This document shows positions 55,573 through 63,521 of a stretch of 64,000 nt of DNA, in pieces. The stretch is from Flavobacteriales bacterium. GTDB taxonomy: Bacteria; Bacteroidota; Bacteroidia; Flavobacteriales_F; PHOS-HE28. Numbering within the stretch: position 1 is the first letter of the stretch; the number at the start of each line of letters is the position of its first letter. The notes under the pieces were generated by a model that saw nothing but the letters and a program-made list of their open reading frames with translations, was not told the DNA's origin and made no database searches. Where the stretch lies: assembly GCA_026129465.1 (NCBI GenBank), contig JAHCIA010000001.1, forward strand, positions 691,964 to 755,963, given 5' to 3'. A program made the translations under genes and the position numbers.

Positions 55573-55907
55573 ATCCGCGCGTGGAAGCCTTCAACCGGGA
55601 ATGGACCCGCCGGCCGGCAGGCGGGCCTGCATGAACGAGAATGCCTGACCGGTCCGAATACTGAAGGGTCATCGCATCGGGACCACCCTCTGATCGCTGT
55701 GCGTTTCCCTTGCGGCCGCCGGCGGGAAGTCCCATTCACGTTCATTCCCGGCCGTGCACGGCATAGCCCGTGGACCGCGACAGGAAGTTTCCAGGTCAAG
55801 CCTTGGAAGCCGCCCATACCACTTCACATTCCTTCACAAGCGGTCCGGTTAACTTCGGCGCCTCACATGGCGCCACCATCCAACATCCGACCGGCCCAAC
55901 TTTCAAC
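55573..55907. other. Gene-free 335-bp stretch between DUF5683 and dapB
   Basis: It holds the second copy of the dispersed repeat (55595-55650), a later CATTCACGTTCATTCCCGGCC (55734-55754) partly complementary to that repeat, and a TAACTTCG -7-like element at 55850-55857. I see no RNA gene and no convincing small ORF. Confidence 0.6.
55595..55650 (+). repeat. Dispersed intergenic repeat, copy 2
   Basis: Starts CCGGGAATGGACCCGCC, identical for 17 bases to copy 1 at 48223, and continues with GGCAGGC and GCATGAACG..GAATG in the same order. Both copies lie in gaps of the par/dapB region. Confidence 0.6.
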
Positions 55908-56645
55908 ATGAGGATCGCGCTCTACGGCTACGGTAAAATGGGCAGGGCCATCGAGGCGGCCGCCGCCGCGCGTGGGCATGAGGTGGTGCTGCGCGTGGAC
56001 AGCGCCAACGCCGGCACAGCGCCCACCGACGCCGAGGTGGCCATCGAGTTCAGCGCGCCGGAGCAGGCCGTGGCCAACATGCGGCTGTGCCTGGCGCATG
56101 GCGTGCCTGTGGTGGTGGGCACCACCGGCTGGTACGACCAGCTCAATGCCGTGCGCGCGCTGGTGCAGGAACACCGGGGCACGCTGCTCTGGGCCAGCAA
56201 CTTCAGCATCGGCGTGAATCTCTTCTTCCGCGTGAACCGCCAACTGGCCGCACTTATGGAACGGCAGCCAACCTATGCCGTCCACATCGACGAGGTCCAC
56301 CACACCCACAAGAAGGACGCGCCCAGCGGCACGGCCATCACCCTGGCGCGCGACATCGACCTGCGCGTGAAACGCTGCGACGGTTGGGCGCTTGTCCATG
56401 GCACCGGTCACCGCGAGCGAAGCGATGCGCCCATGCCATCGCCCATCCCGATCAACAGCGAACGCACCGGTGAAGTGCCCGGCAAGCACAGCGTCACCTG
56501 GGCCGGACCCGACGACCGCATCACCATCACCCACGAAGCTTTCGGCCGCACAGGCTTCGCCACCGGCGCCGTGCATGCGGCCGAGTGGCTGCAAGGGCGC
56601 CAGGGCCTCTTCACCATGGACGATGTGCTCGATGTGGATGGATGA
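55908..56645 (+). CDS. dapB: 4-hydroxy-tetrahydrodipicolinate reductase
   Basis: A 245-residue enzyme of the lysine/diaminopimelate pathway. The N-terminal NAD(P)-binding motif is LYGYGKMGRAIE. GTTGWYDQ and WASNFSIGVNLFF follow, and the active-site block reads EVHHTHKKDAPSGTAITLA (catalytic His and Lys). It supplies meso-diaminopimelate for peptidoglycan. The ATG at 55908 places the nucleotide motif at residue 6, as usual. Confidence 0.95.
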   Translation: MRIALYGYGKMGRAIEAAAAARGHEVVLRVDSANAGTAPTDAEVAIEFSAPEQAVANMRLCLAHGVPVVVGTTGWYDQLNAVRALVQEHRGTLLWASNFSIGVNLFFRVNRQLAALMERQPTYAVHIDEVHHTHKKDAPSGTAITLARDIDLRVKRCDGWALVHGTGHRERSDAPMPSPIPINSERTGEVPGKHSVTWAGPDDRITITHEAFGRTGFATGAVHAAEWLQGRQGLFTMDDVLDVDG

Positions 56646-56714
56646 CCCCCGATCTCCAACCCTTCAACCCTTCCTGCCGGCAGGCAGGTTCCCAACTCTC
56701 AACCTCCCACCACC

Positions 56715-58262
56715 TTGCTCCCCTACATCATCCTCATCGCCTACTTCATCGTGCTGCTGGCCAGCCTGTGGAAACTGTTCCAGAAGGCGGGCCAGCCGGC
56801 CTGGGCTGGCTTCGTGCCGGGTTGGAACATCCTCGTTTGGCTGAAGATCAGCGGCAAGCCCTGGTGGTGGATCATCCTCTTCCTGGTGCCCGGCGTCAAC
56901 CTGCTCATGTTCATCATCATGAACGTGAACATCAGCATCACGCTCGGTGTGCGCTCCTTCAAGGAACACCTGGTGATGACCTTCCTCCCCTGGTGGAAGG
57001 TGCCCGCCACGGTCTTCGCCGAGGCGAACAAGTACGTGGGGCCTATCCCCGCAGAGAAACGCAAGCGCGGGCTGCTGGGCCAATGGGGTGATGCCATCCT
57101 CTTCGCCGTGATCGTGGCCACGGTGTTCCGCACGTACACCTTCGAGGCTTTCACCATACCCACGCCCTCCATGGAGAAGAGCCTGCTGGTGGGCGACTAC
57201 CTCTTCGTGAGCAAGCTGAGCTACGGCCCGCGCATGCCCATGACGCCGATGACCTTCCCCTTCACGCACCACACCATGCCCTTCTCAGCCAGCCAGCCCT
57301 CCTTCGTGGACTGGTTCAGCATGAAGTACCGTCGCCTGCCGGGTTTCGGCACACCGCAGCGTGGCGATGCCGTGGTGTTCAACTTCCCCGAAGGCGATAC
57401 CGTGGTGGCTAATTTCCAGAACCAGAGCTACTACCAGTTGGTGCGCGACCACGGCCGGGCGAAGATCCACGACCCGAACCACCGCATGCTGAACATGGTG
57501 GAGGGACGCGTTCGGCAGGTGCCCACGGGCGGCATCCTGGTGCGGCCGCTGGACAAGCGCGAGAACTACATCAAGCGCTGCGTGGCCATCGCCGGTGACA
57601 CGCTGGAGGTGCGAGATGGGCTGGTGCATGTGAATGGCGCTGCCAGCGCGCTGCCTGAAGGCGGCCAGCTGGCCTGGACCTTCCGTCTGAGCGAGCCTTT
57701 CAGCGAACGACGATTGAAGGAGCAGTTCGACATCAGCCCGGACGACATCACGCGTCTGCCCGACGGCACGGTGCAGATCCCCCTCACCGAAGCCGCCGCG
57801 GAACGCCTGCGCACCTTCAACAACGTGGTGGAGATGACGCGACAGAACAACCCACGGGGCAAGGCTAGCGACTACCACAAGCTGCCGTATTTCCCCAACC
57901 ACCCGGACTACGACTGGACCGAGGACAACTTCGGCCCCATTTGGATACCGAAAAAGGGCGCGACCATCCAACTGACGCTGGACAACCTGCCCTTGTACGA
58001 GCGCGCCATACGCGTGTATGAGCACAACGCCTTGCACGTGAAGGACGGCGCGATCCTCATCAACGGCCAGCCAGCCACCAGCTACACCTTCCAACAGGAC
58101 TACTTCTGGCTGATGGGCGACAACCGCCACCGGTCGCAGGACAGCCGCTTCTGGGGCTTTGTGCCACACGACCACGTGGTGGGCAAGGCGGTGCTGGTGT
58201 GGTTCACCAAGGATCCCTATACGGGTGTGAGGTGGAAGCGCTTGTTCACGCGGGTGAGGTAG
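56715..58262 (+). CDS. lepB: Signal peptidase I with N-terminal DUF5684-like membrane domain
   Basis: A 515-residue signal peptidase I that cleaves exported proteins. The first 110 residues form a DUF5684-like membrane domain (LWKLFQKAGQPAWAGFVPGW, WWWIILFLVPGVNLLMFIIM). The S26 domain follows: catalytic Ser in IPTPSMEKSLLVGDY, Lys in YIKRCVAIAGD, and late box GDNRHRSQDSRFWGFVP. The insertions make it long, as in other Bacteroidota. The start is a TTG at 56715; no ATG precedes the first helix in frame. Confidence 0.92.
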   Translation: MLPYIILIAYFIVLLASLWKLFQKAGQPAWAGFVPGWNILVWLKISGKPWWWIILFLVPGVNLLMFIIMNVNISITLGVRSFKEHLVMTFLPWWKVPATVFAEANKYVGPIPAEKRKRGLLGQWGDAILFAVIVATVFRTYTFEAFTIPTPSMEKSLLVGDYLFVSKLSYGPRMPMTPMTFPFTHHTMPFSASQPSFVDWFSMKYRRLPGFGTPQRGDAVVFNFPEGDTVVANFQNQSYYQLVRDHGRAKIHDPNHRMLNMVEGRVRQVPTGGILVRPLDKRENYIKRCVAIAGDTLEVRDGLVHVNGAASALPEGGQLAWTFRLSEPFSERRLKEQFDISPDDITRLPDGTVQIPLTEAAAERLRTFNNVVEMTRQNNPRGKASDYHKLPYFPNHPDYDWTEDNFGPIWIPKKGATIQLTLDNLPLYERAIRVYEHNALHVKDGAILINGQPATSYTFQQDYFWLMGDNRHRSQDSRFWGFVPHDHVVGKAVLVWFTKDPYTGVRWKRLFTRVR

Positions 58263-58350
58263 GTGGTTGTCGGTTGACAGTTGCTCGTTGGCAGCGGGTG
58301 GCATGTGGCACTGACAACCGACAACCAGGAAATTCCCACTGTCAACCACC
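58262..58350. repeat. Overlapping inverted repeats between the two signal peptidase genes
   Basis: GGTTGTCGGTTG (58265-58276) is perfectly complementary to CAACCGACAACC (58315-58326). GGTTGACAGT (58272-58281) is complementary to ACTGTCAACC (58338-58347), and GGTGGTTG (58262-58269) to CAACCACC (58343-58350). The arms overlap, so the stems are mutually exclusive. Confidence 0.7.
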
Positions 58351-58364
58351 ACCCTATCCCCATC

Positions 58365-59297
58365 TTGCGCTTCCTGATCGCACACTGGCATTCCCTGAAC
58401 GAATGGCTCCGCGCCTTCCTGCTGGCCTTGCTGCTGCTGGTGTGCGTCCATCTTTTCGTGCTGCGCTGGGTGGTGGTGGAAAGCACCAGCATGTACGCCA
58501 CCCTGCTGCCGGGCGATCTGGTGATGGTGGAACGCTGGCCGGTATGGACGGGCCTCGAACGTGGCGACGTGGTGGTCTTCCGCGATCCGTTGAAGGACCG
58601 CTTGCCCATGCGCAAGCGACCGCTGGTGGTGAAGCGCATCATCGGCATGCCTGGCGACACGGTGGAGCTGCGGCGCGGACGCGTGCTCGTGAACGGCCAG
58701 GCCATGGCACCACCGCCACGCGCCACACAGGCCCATGTGCTTCGGCTGCGCGAAGGACACGAGGCCGGGGACGTGATGCACTGGCTGGGACTGCCCATGT
58801 CCATGGTGCAACCCGGCCGACGCATCGTGGAGCTGCCGCTCAACGACACGCTCGTGGAGCATCTGTTGCGTCGCGATGACGTGATGCTCGCCGAGGCCAT
58901 GGGACCGGCCACTGGTGCGCCGCGCCACATCTTTCCGTTCAGCCAACGCTACCGCTGGAACAGCGACGACTACGGCCCGATCCGCGTTCCCGCGCATGGC
59001 GACACCCTGCGCATCAATGTGGACAACCTGCCGCTCTATGATCGCATCATGAGCATCTACGAGGGGCACACCCTCGGCGTGGACAGGAACGAGTTGCTCA
59101 TCGATGGCGCGCCACTGGAGCGTTACGTGGTGGAACAGGACCACTACTTCGTGCTGGGCGACAGCCGCCACCACAGTGCCGATTCACGCTACTGGGGTTT
59201 CCTGCCGCACGACCACCTTGTGGGGCGCGCGGGCCTGGTGCTGTGGGGCAAAGGCGGCGATGGGCCATGGAGCGGCCGCCGGACGCGCAGGCCGTGA
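58365..59297 (+). CDS. Second signal peptidase I
   Basis: A 310-residue S26 peptidase next to the first one. One N-terminal helix (LRAFLLALLLLVCVHLFVL) is followed by the catalytic Ser in VESTSMYATLLPGDL, the catalytic Lys in LVVKRIIGMPGDTVEL and the box GDSRHHSADSRYWGFLP. It lacks the DUF5684-like domain and is diverged from the first copy. The start is taken as the TTG at 58365 (MRFLIAHWHS); the frame has no ATG between 58284 and 58425 that suits. The paralogue may have distinct substrates. Confidence 0.88.
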   Translation: MRFLIAHWHSLNEWLRAFLLALLLLVCVHLFVLRWVVVESTSMYATLLPGDLVMVERWPVWTGLERGDVVVFRDPLKDRLPMRKRPLVVKRIIGMPGDTVELRRGRVLVNGQAMAPPPRATQAHVLRLREGHEAGDVMHWLGLPMSMVQPGRRIVELPLNDTLVEHLLRRDDVMLAEAMGPATGAPRHIFPFSQRYRWNSDDYGPIRVPAHGDTLRINVDNLPLYDRIMSIYEGHTLGVDRNELLIDGAPLERYVVEQDHYFVLGDSRHHSADSRYWGFLPHDHLVGRAGLVLWGKGGDGPWSGRRTRRP

Positions 59298-59313
59298 CCG
59301 GTAACTTCGCGGC

Positions 59314-59805
59314 ATGACCTTGGATCCGAAGGCCCTTGCCTGGCTTGCCCCACTGTTCCTCGCCTGTGGCGGTGGCGACCTGTGCGACCGCACCTTCGAA
59401 CCCTTTCCCGACCACGTGACCGGCCGCGTGGTGAGCGGCACCAACCGCACCTGGCTCCACGCCATGGAGCTTTACCGCGAAGGCGACTTCGAGGAGGCCG
59501 CAGACAGTCTCGCCGTGTACATGCGCATGCCGGGCTACATCCGAACCGCGCATCTCTACCTGGCCATGTGCAAGCTGGCGATGGACGAACCCTACGAGGC
59601 CGAACTGCACCTGGACCACCTGCGAAACAGCAACCTGTGGGCCTACCAGGACCAGTGGGAGTGGTACGCCGTGGTATGCTGGACCTGCAGCGGCCAACTG
59701 GATCGTGCGCTGGAGGGCGCCGAGGCCATCGCAACGCGCAAGCACACCTACCAGGGTGAGGCCGGGCGTTTGGTGCAGGAGCTTCGCATGGAACAAGGCC
59801 GATGA
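59314..59805 (+). CDS. Small TPR-like lipoprotein
   Basis: A 163-residue protein with a short lipoprotein signal (LAWLAPLFLAC). The helical body looks like two or three TPR units (AMELYREGDFEEAADSLAVY, HLYLAMCKLAMDEPYEAELH, TCSGQLDRALEGAEAIATRK). A TAACTTCG element ends 4 bases before the ATG, so the mRNA may be nearly leaderless. It overlaps the Nudix gene start by 4 bases. Confidence 0.75.
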   Translation: MTLDPKALAWLAPLFLACGGGDLCDRTFEPFPDHVTGRVVSGTNRTWLHAMELYREGDFEEAADSLAVYMRMPGYIRTAHLYLAMCKLAMDEPYEAELHLDHLRNSNLWAYQDQWEWYAVVCWTCSGQLDRALEGAEAIATRKHTYQGEAGRLVQELRMEQGR

Positions 59806-60443
59806 ATCCGATCGTGGAACGCTTGCGGCACCTGCGGCAGGCGGGCATCAACGCGCTGCCCGGGCACGATCGCTTCATGGAGGTGAGCGGCTACCGGCGG
59901 CCTTCGATGCAGGAGGTGCTGCGCCGCGAGCCACCGCCGCGCGAGAGCGCCGTGCTCGCCTTGATCCACGAGCTGGAAGGCGTGCCGCATCTGCTCTTTA
60001 TGCGCAGACCGGAGTATGACGGCGTGCACAGCGGCCAGATCGCCTTCCCCGGTGGCCGGCGTGAGCCGGGCGATCCCGCACTGGAACACACCGCACGGCG
60101 TGAGTTCAAGGAAGAGACCGGTGCCGACGCATCCGGCATCGAACTCATCGGGGCCTTGTCCCGGGTGTACATCCCGCCCAGCAACTCGCTGGTGACGCCC
60201 TTCCTCGCCTTCACACCCGCCCTGGGGGCGCTGTCGCCCGATCCGCGCGAAGTGGCCGAACTGATCGACGCGCCCCTGGACCATGTGCTGCGGCCTGACG
60301 CGTTGCGTGAAGGCCGGCGTTACGTATCCGCCTTGGGCACCCATGCCATCACGCCCTACTACGACGTGCTGGGCCACGAGGTGTGGGGCGCAACAGCCAT
60401 GATGGTGGCCGAGCTACGCGTGCTGTTCGGCGCGGACCTGTAA
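59802..60443 (+). CDS. Nudix hydrolase, CoA pyrophosphatase-like (NudL)
   Basis: A 213-residue Nudix hydrolase. The Nudix box lies near residues 87-109 (GGRREPGDPALEHTARREFK then EETGA), preceded by HSGQIAFPGG. The order LLFMRRPEYDGVHSGQIAFP matches the CoA-diphosphatase group (NudL/YeaB), which hydrolyses CoA to 4'-phosphopantetheine and 3',5'-ADP. It overlaps the lipoprotein stop by 4 bases. Its last 30 bases overlap the convergent cyclase gene. Confidence 0.9.
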   Translation: MNPIVERLRHLRQAGINALPGHDRFMEVSGYRRPSMQEVLRREPPPRESAVLALIHELEGVPHLLFMRRPEYDGVHSGQIAFPGGRREPGDPALEHTARREFKEETGADASGIELIGALSRVYIPPSNSLVTPFLAFTPALGALSPDPREVAELIDAPLDHVLRPDALREGRRYVSALGTHAITPYYDVLGHEVWGATAMMVAELRVLFGADL

Positions 60444-63400
60444 GCCCAGTTCGCGGAGGAAGGCCTTGTTGGGGCGCCTGCCGGCACCATCCGCACTGTA
60501 CTCCGGCTTGATGCCGCGCACGAAGTACATATCGGTGGCCGCCTTGTTCTTCGCCTCCACGCGGCCCCGGTGTTCCAGTACGAAACGGTCGCGCACCAAG
60601 CGCTCCGTGGTGCCGCTGATGTTCACCTCACCTTCGGCGCCGCTGCTTTCCATGCGGCTGGCGGTGTTCACCGTGTCGCCCCAGATGTCGTAGGCGAACT
60701 TGCGCTTGCCCACCACGCCAGCCACCACGGCGCCGGAGTGCAGACCGATGCGGATGCTCCAGGCGGCCTTGCCGATCAACGCGCGTTCCCGGCCGTGCTC
60801 CGCGATCAGATCGCGTATCTCAAGCGCCGCCAGCACGCACTTGTGCGCGTGGAACGCGTCCGGAATGGGCACACCAGCGGCGCACATGTAGCTGTCGCCG
60901 ATGGTCTTGATCTTTTCCACACCATAGCGTCCCACCACATCGTCGAAGAGTATGAAGCAACTGTCGAGTTCGTCCACCAGTTCCTCGGGGGTCATGCGCT
61001 CGGCGGTCATGGTGAAGCCCTTGAAGTCCGTGAACAGCACGGTGACCTCGTCGTGCAGGCGGGCGGTGGCGCGGCCCTTGTCCTTGAGTTCATCGCTCAC
61101 CCGCTTGGGCAGGATGTTCAGCAGCAGGTCCTCGATGCGTTCCTTCTGTCCTTCGATCTCGCGGCTCTGCGCCACCACTTCGGCGGTGCGTTCCTGCACC
61201 TTGCGCTCCAGCGCCATGTTGCGCAGCCGCAACTGGCGTTCGCGCACCTTGATGTAGCTGAAGAGGGTGATGGCGATGAAGAGCACCAGCGCGGAATAGA
61301 ACCACCAGGAGCGGTACCAGGGCGGCAGGATCGCGAAGGCGAAGGAGGCCGTTTCGCTCCATTGGCCGGTGCGGTCCATGGCCTTCACCTGGAACTCGTA
61401 GCTGCCGGGCGGCAACGCGGGGTAGTAGGCCTCCGTGGATGTACTCAAGGGTTGCCAGTCGTTGTCCAGGCCTACGAGCTTGTGCATGTAGCGCACGGCG
61501 GCGGGGTCGCTCAGCGCCACGCATCCGTAGAGCAGCCGAAGGTTGCGCTCGGTGTGGTCCAGCGATGCGCCGGCCTCCAGGCCACGGTCCTCCATGTTCA
61601 CGCGCCAGCCGCGCAGGGCAACCAATGGCGGTGCCACCTGGGTGCGCACCCGCTCGCCGTGCACGCGTGTGGCGCCGTTCACGGTACCGAACCAGATGTC
61701 GCCCGCCCGGGTCACGCACACCGCGCCGGGCTTCACTTCGATGCCGGTGAAGCCCGCACGCTCGGTGAAGGCGATGAAGCCGTCCTGCTTGTGGCGCCAC
61801 ATGTTCAGCCCCTTGTTGGTGCCGATCCATACGTTGCCGCGAGTGTCCACCCCCAGCGCCCGGATGGTGTTGCTCAGCAGTCCCTCGGCCAGGGAGAAGC
61901 GGTTCACTTCGCGGTCCTTCTCCAGCACGATGATCCCCTGTCCTTCGGTGCCCACCCACAGGCGTCCGTCGGGGTCCTCCACGAAGGCGGTGGCCGTGAA
62001 CCCGCGTCCGAGGTCCACCGTGCGCACGATGCCATTGTCGATGCGCGACACGCCTTTCACCGTGCTGCCCACCCAGATGGTACCCTTGCTGTCGCGATAG
62101 AGCGCCTTCACATGGTTGTTGGCCAGGCCCTCCGCTTCGGTGTACACCATGGGCACGGTGCCGGAGGAAGGGATGTGCCTTCGCACGCCGTTGAAGCCGC
62201 CCACCCAGATCTCGCCCGATTGGCCCGCTTCGAGCGCCGTGGCCGTTCCGAAGCCCAGTCCCGCGCTGATCTCCACCTCGTTCTGGATGCGGCCGGTGCG
62301 CGGATCGAAGCGCGATACGCCCGCGTTCTCCGTGCCGATCCAGATCCAGCCCTTGTCGTCCTCCACCAGGCAGCGGATGAAATTGCTGGGCAGGCCCCTG
62401 CCCTGTTGCACGGTGATCGTGCTTTCGAGTTTACCACTGGGGCCCAGGATCACCAGGCCGCCATTGGTGCCGATCCAGGTGCGGCCCTGTCGGTCCTCCA
62501 GCAGGGCGAAGACCTGCGGATCGGTGAGGCCGTCAGGCTCTCCGAAGCCCACGAAATATTCGCCCTTGAAGATGTCCAGGCCGTTGTCTTGCGTGCCGAT
62601 GAGCAGGTTGCCTTCGCGGTCGCGCGTGATGCAGCGCACGAAGAGGCTGTGCAGGCCATTTCCGGTGTGGAAGGTGCGCGTGCCTTCCGGTCCGATCACG
62701 GCGGCACCGCCATCGATGGTCCCCACCCATACACGTCCCTCGGCATCCTCGCCGAAACAGATGACCGTGGAGGAGCGCAGACCATTGGAGATGTCGTGCC
62801 TGGAGGGTGCACCGCCAGCAGCGGAAAAGCGGAAAGCGCCGCCGCCTTGTGTGCCCACCCACAGGTCGTGGCGACTATCCTCATGGATCGCCGTGGGTTG
62901 GAAGATGCCATGCACACCAGGCAGGTCCAGTGTGGTAAGCTTGCCATCGCGCCAGGCACGGACCTGACCGCCGTCTTCCACCAGCAGCAGGCGGCCATCG
63001 TGGGAGGTGATCACGCCCAGGAGCTTGTCACGCAGTCCTTCCGCCTGGCCCATGCGTTCGGCCTTCAGGTCATCTTCCGCGTCGGTGGGATCGAAGCGCC
63101 AGAGACCATGGCCCACGGTGGCCGCCCAAATGTGGCCCTCCGCGTCCTGCGCCAATCCGGTCACCGCGCTGTTCATGCCCGGCGCCAGGTCGAAGGCCTT
63201 GAAGGAACGGTCATTGTAGCGGGTGATGCCACCATCCAGGTGACCGGCCCACAGCATGCCATCACGATCGATGAGGATGGTGCGTGCTCCGTTGCTGGCC
63301 GCTCCCTTGTCCGTTCCGTGGTTCACCACCTCGATGCCGTCATAGCTGGCCAGACCGGTCTCCGTACCCAGCCAGACCAGGCCATGGCGGTCCTGCACAG

Positions 63401-63521
63401 CGGCGTACACCTTGGCCGAGAGTCCCTGCGCCACGGAGATGTTCTCGAAGAAGAAGCGTTGCGCCCCAGCGGTGAAGGCGAGCGCCGTGAGCAGGGACGT
63501 GGCGACAAGACGCTGTTTCAT
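60414..63521 (-). CDS. Beta-propeller receptor with class III adenylate cyclase domain
   Basis: A 1035-residue membrane receptor. After a signal peptide (MKQRLVATSLLTALAFTAGA) come about 13-14 two-component-regulator propeller repeats (GLVWLGTETGLASYDGIEVV, IWIGTENAGVSRFDPRTG). A Y_Y_Y domain spans about residues 665-735, followed by one membrane helix (740-760) and a coiled coil (ERKVQERTAEVVAQSREIEG). The class III cyclase domain spans about 820-1010: metal Asp residues in LFTDFKGFT and IKTIGDSYM, the ATP-type Lys in EKIKTIGD and Asp in YDIWGD, and Asn/Arg in NTASRM. All catalytic residues are present, so it should make cAMP. It is coupled to the upstream caspase-like gene (ATGA). Confidence 0.93.
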   Translation of the reverse strand: MKQRLVATSLLTALAFTAGAQRFFFENISVAQGLSAKVYAAVQDRHGLVWLGTETGLASYDGIEVVNHGTDKGAASNGARTILIDRDGMLWAGHLDGGITRYNDRSFKAFDLAPGMNSAVTGLAQDAEGHIWAATVGHGLWRFDPTDAEDDLKAERMGQAEGLRDKLLGVITSHDGRLLLVEDGGQVRAWRDGKLTTLDLPGVHGIFQPTAIHEDSRHDLWVGTQGGGAFRFSAAGGAPSRHDISNGLRSSTVICFGEDAEGRVWVGTIDGGAAVIGPEGTRTFHTGNGLHSLFVRCITRDREGNLLIGTQDNGLDIFKGEYFVGFGEPDGLTDPQVFALLEDRQGRTWIGTNGGLVILGPSGKLESTITVQQGRGLPSNFIRCLVEDDKGWIWIGTENAGVSRFDPRTGRIQNEVEISAGLGFGTATALEAGQSGEIWVGGFNGVRRHIPSSGTVPMVYTEAEGLANNHVKALYRDSKGTIWVGSTVKGVSRIDNGIVRTVDLGRGFTATAFVEDPDGRLWVGTEGQGIIVLEKDREVNRFSLAEGLLSNTIRALGVDTRGNVWIGTNKGLNMWRHKQDGFIAFTERAGFTGIEVKPGAVCVTRAGDIWFGTVNGATRVHGERVRTQVAPPLVALRGWRVNMEDRGLEAGASLDHTERNLRLLYGCVALSDPAAVRYMHKLVGLDNDWQPLSTSTEAYYPALPPGSYEFQVKAMDRTGQWSETASFAFAILPPWYRSWWFYSALVLFIAITLFSYIKVRERQLRLRNMALERKVQERTAEVVAQSREIEGQKERIEDLLLNILPKRVSDELKDKGRATARLHDEVTVLFTDFKGFTMTAERMTPEELVDELDSCFILFDDVVGRYGVEKIKTIGDSYMCAAGVPIPDAFHAHKCVLAALEIRDLIAEHGRERALIGKAAWSIRIGLHSGAVVAGVVGKRKFAYDIWGDTVNTASRMESSGAEGEVNISGTTERLVRDRFVLEHRGRVEAKNKAATDMYFVRGIKPEYSADGAGRRPNKAFLRELGLQVRAEQHA

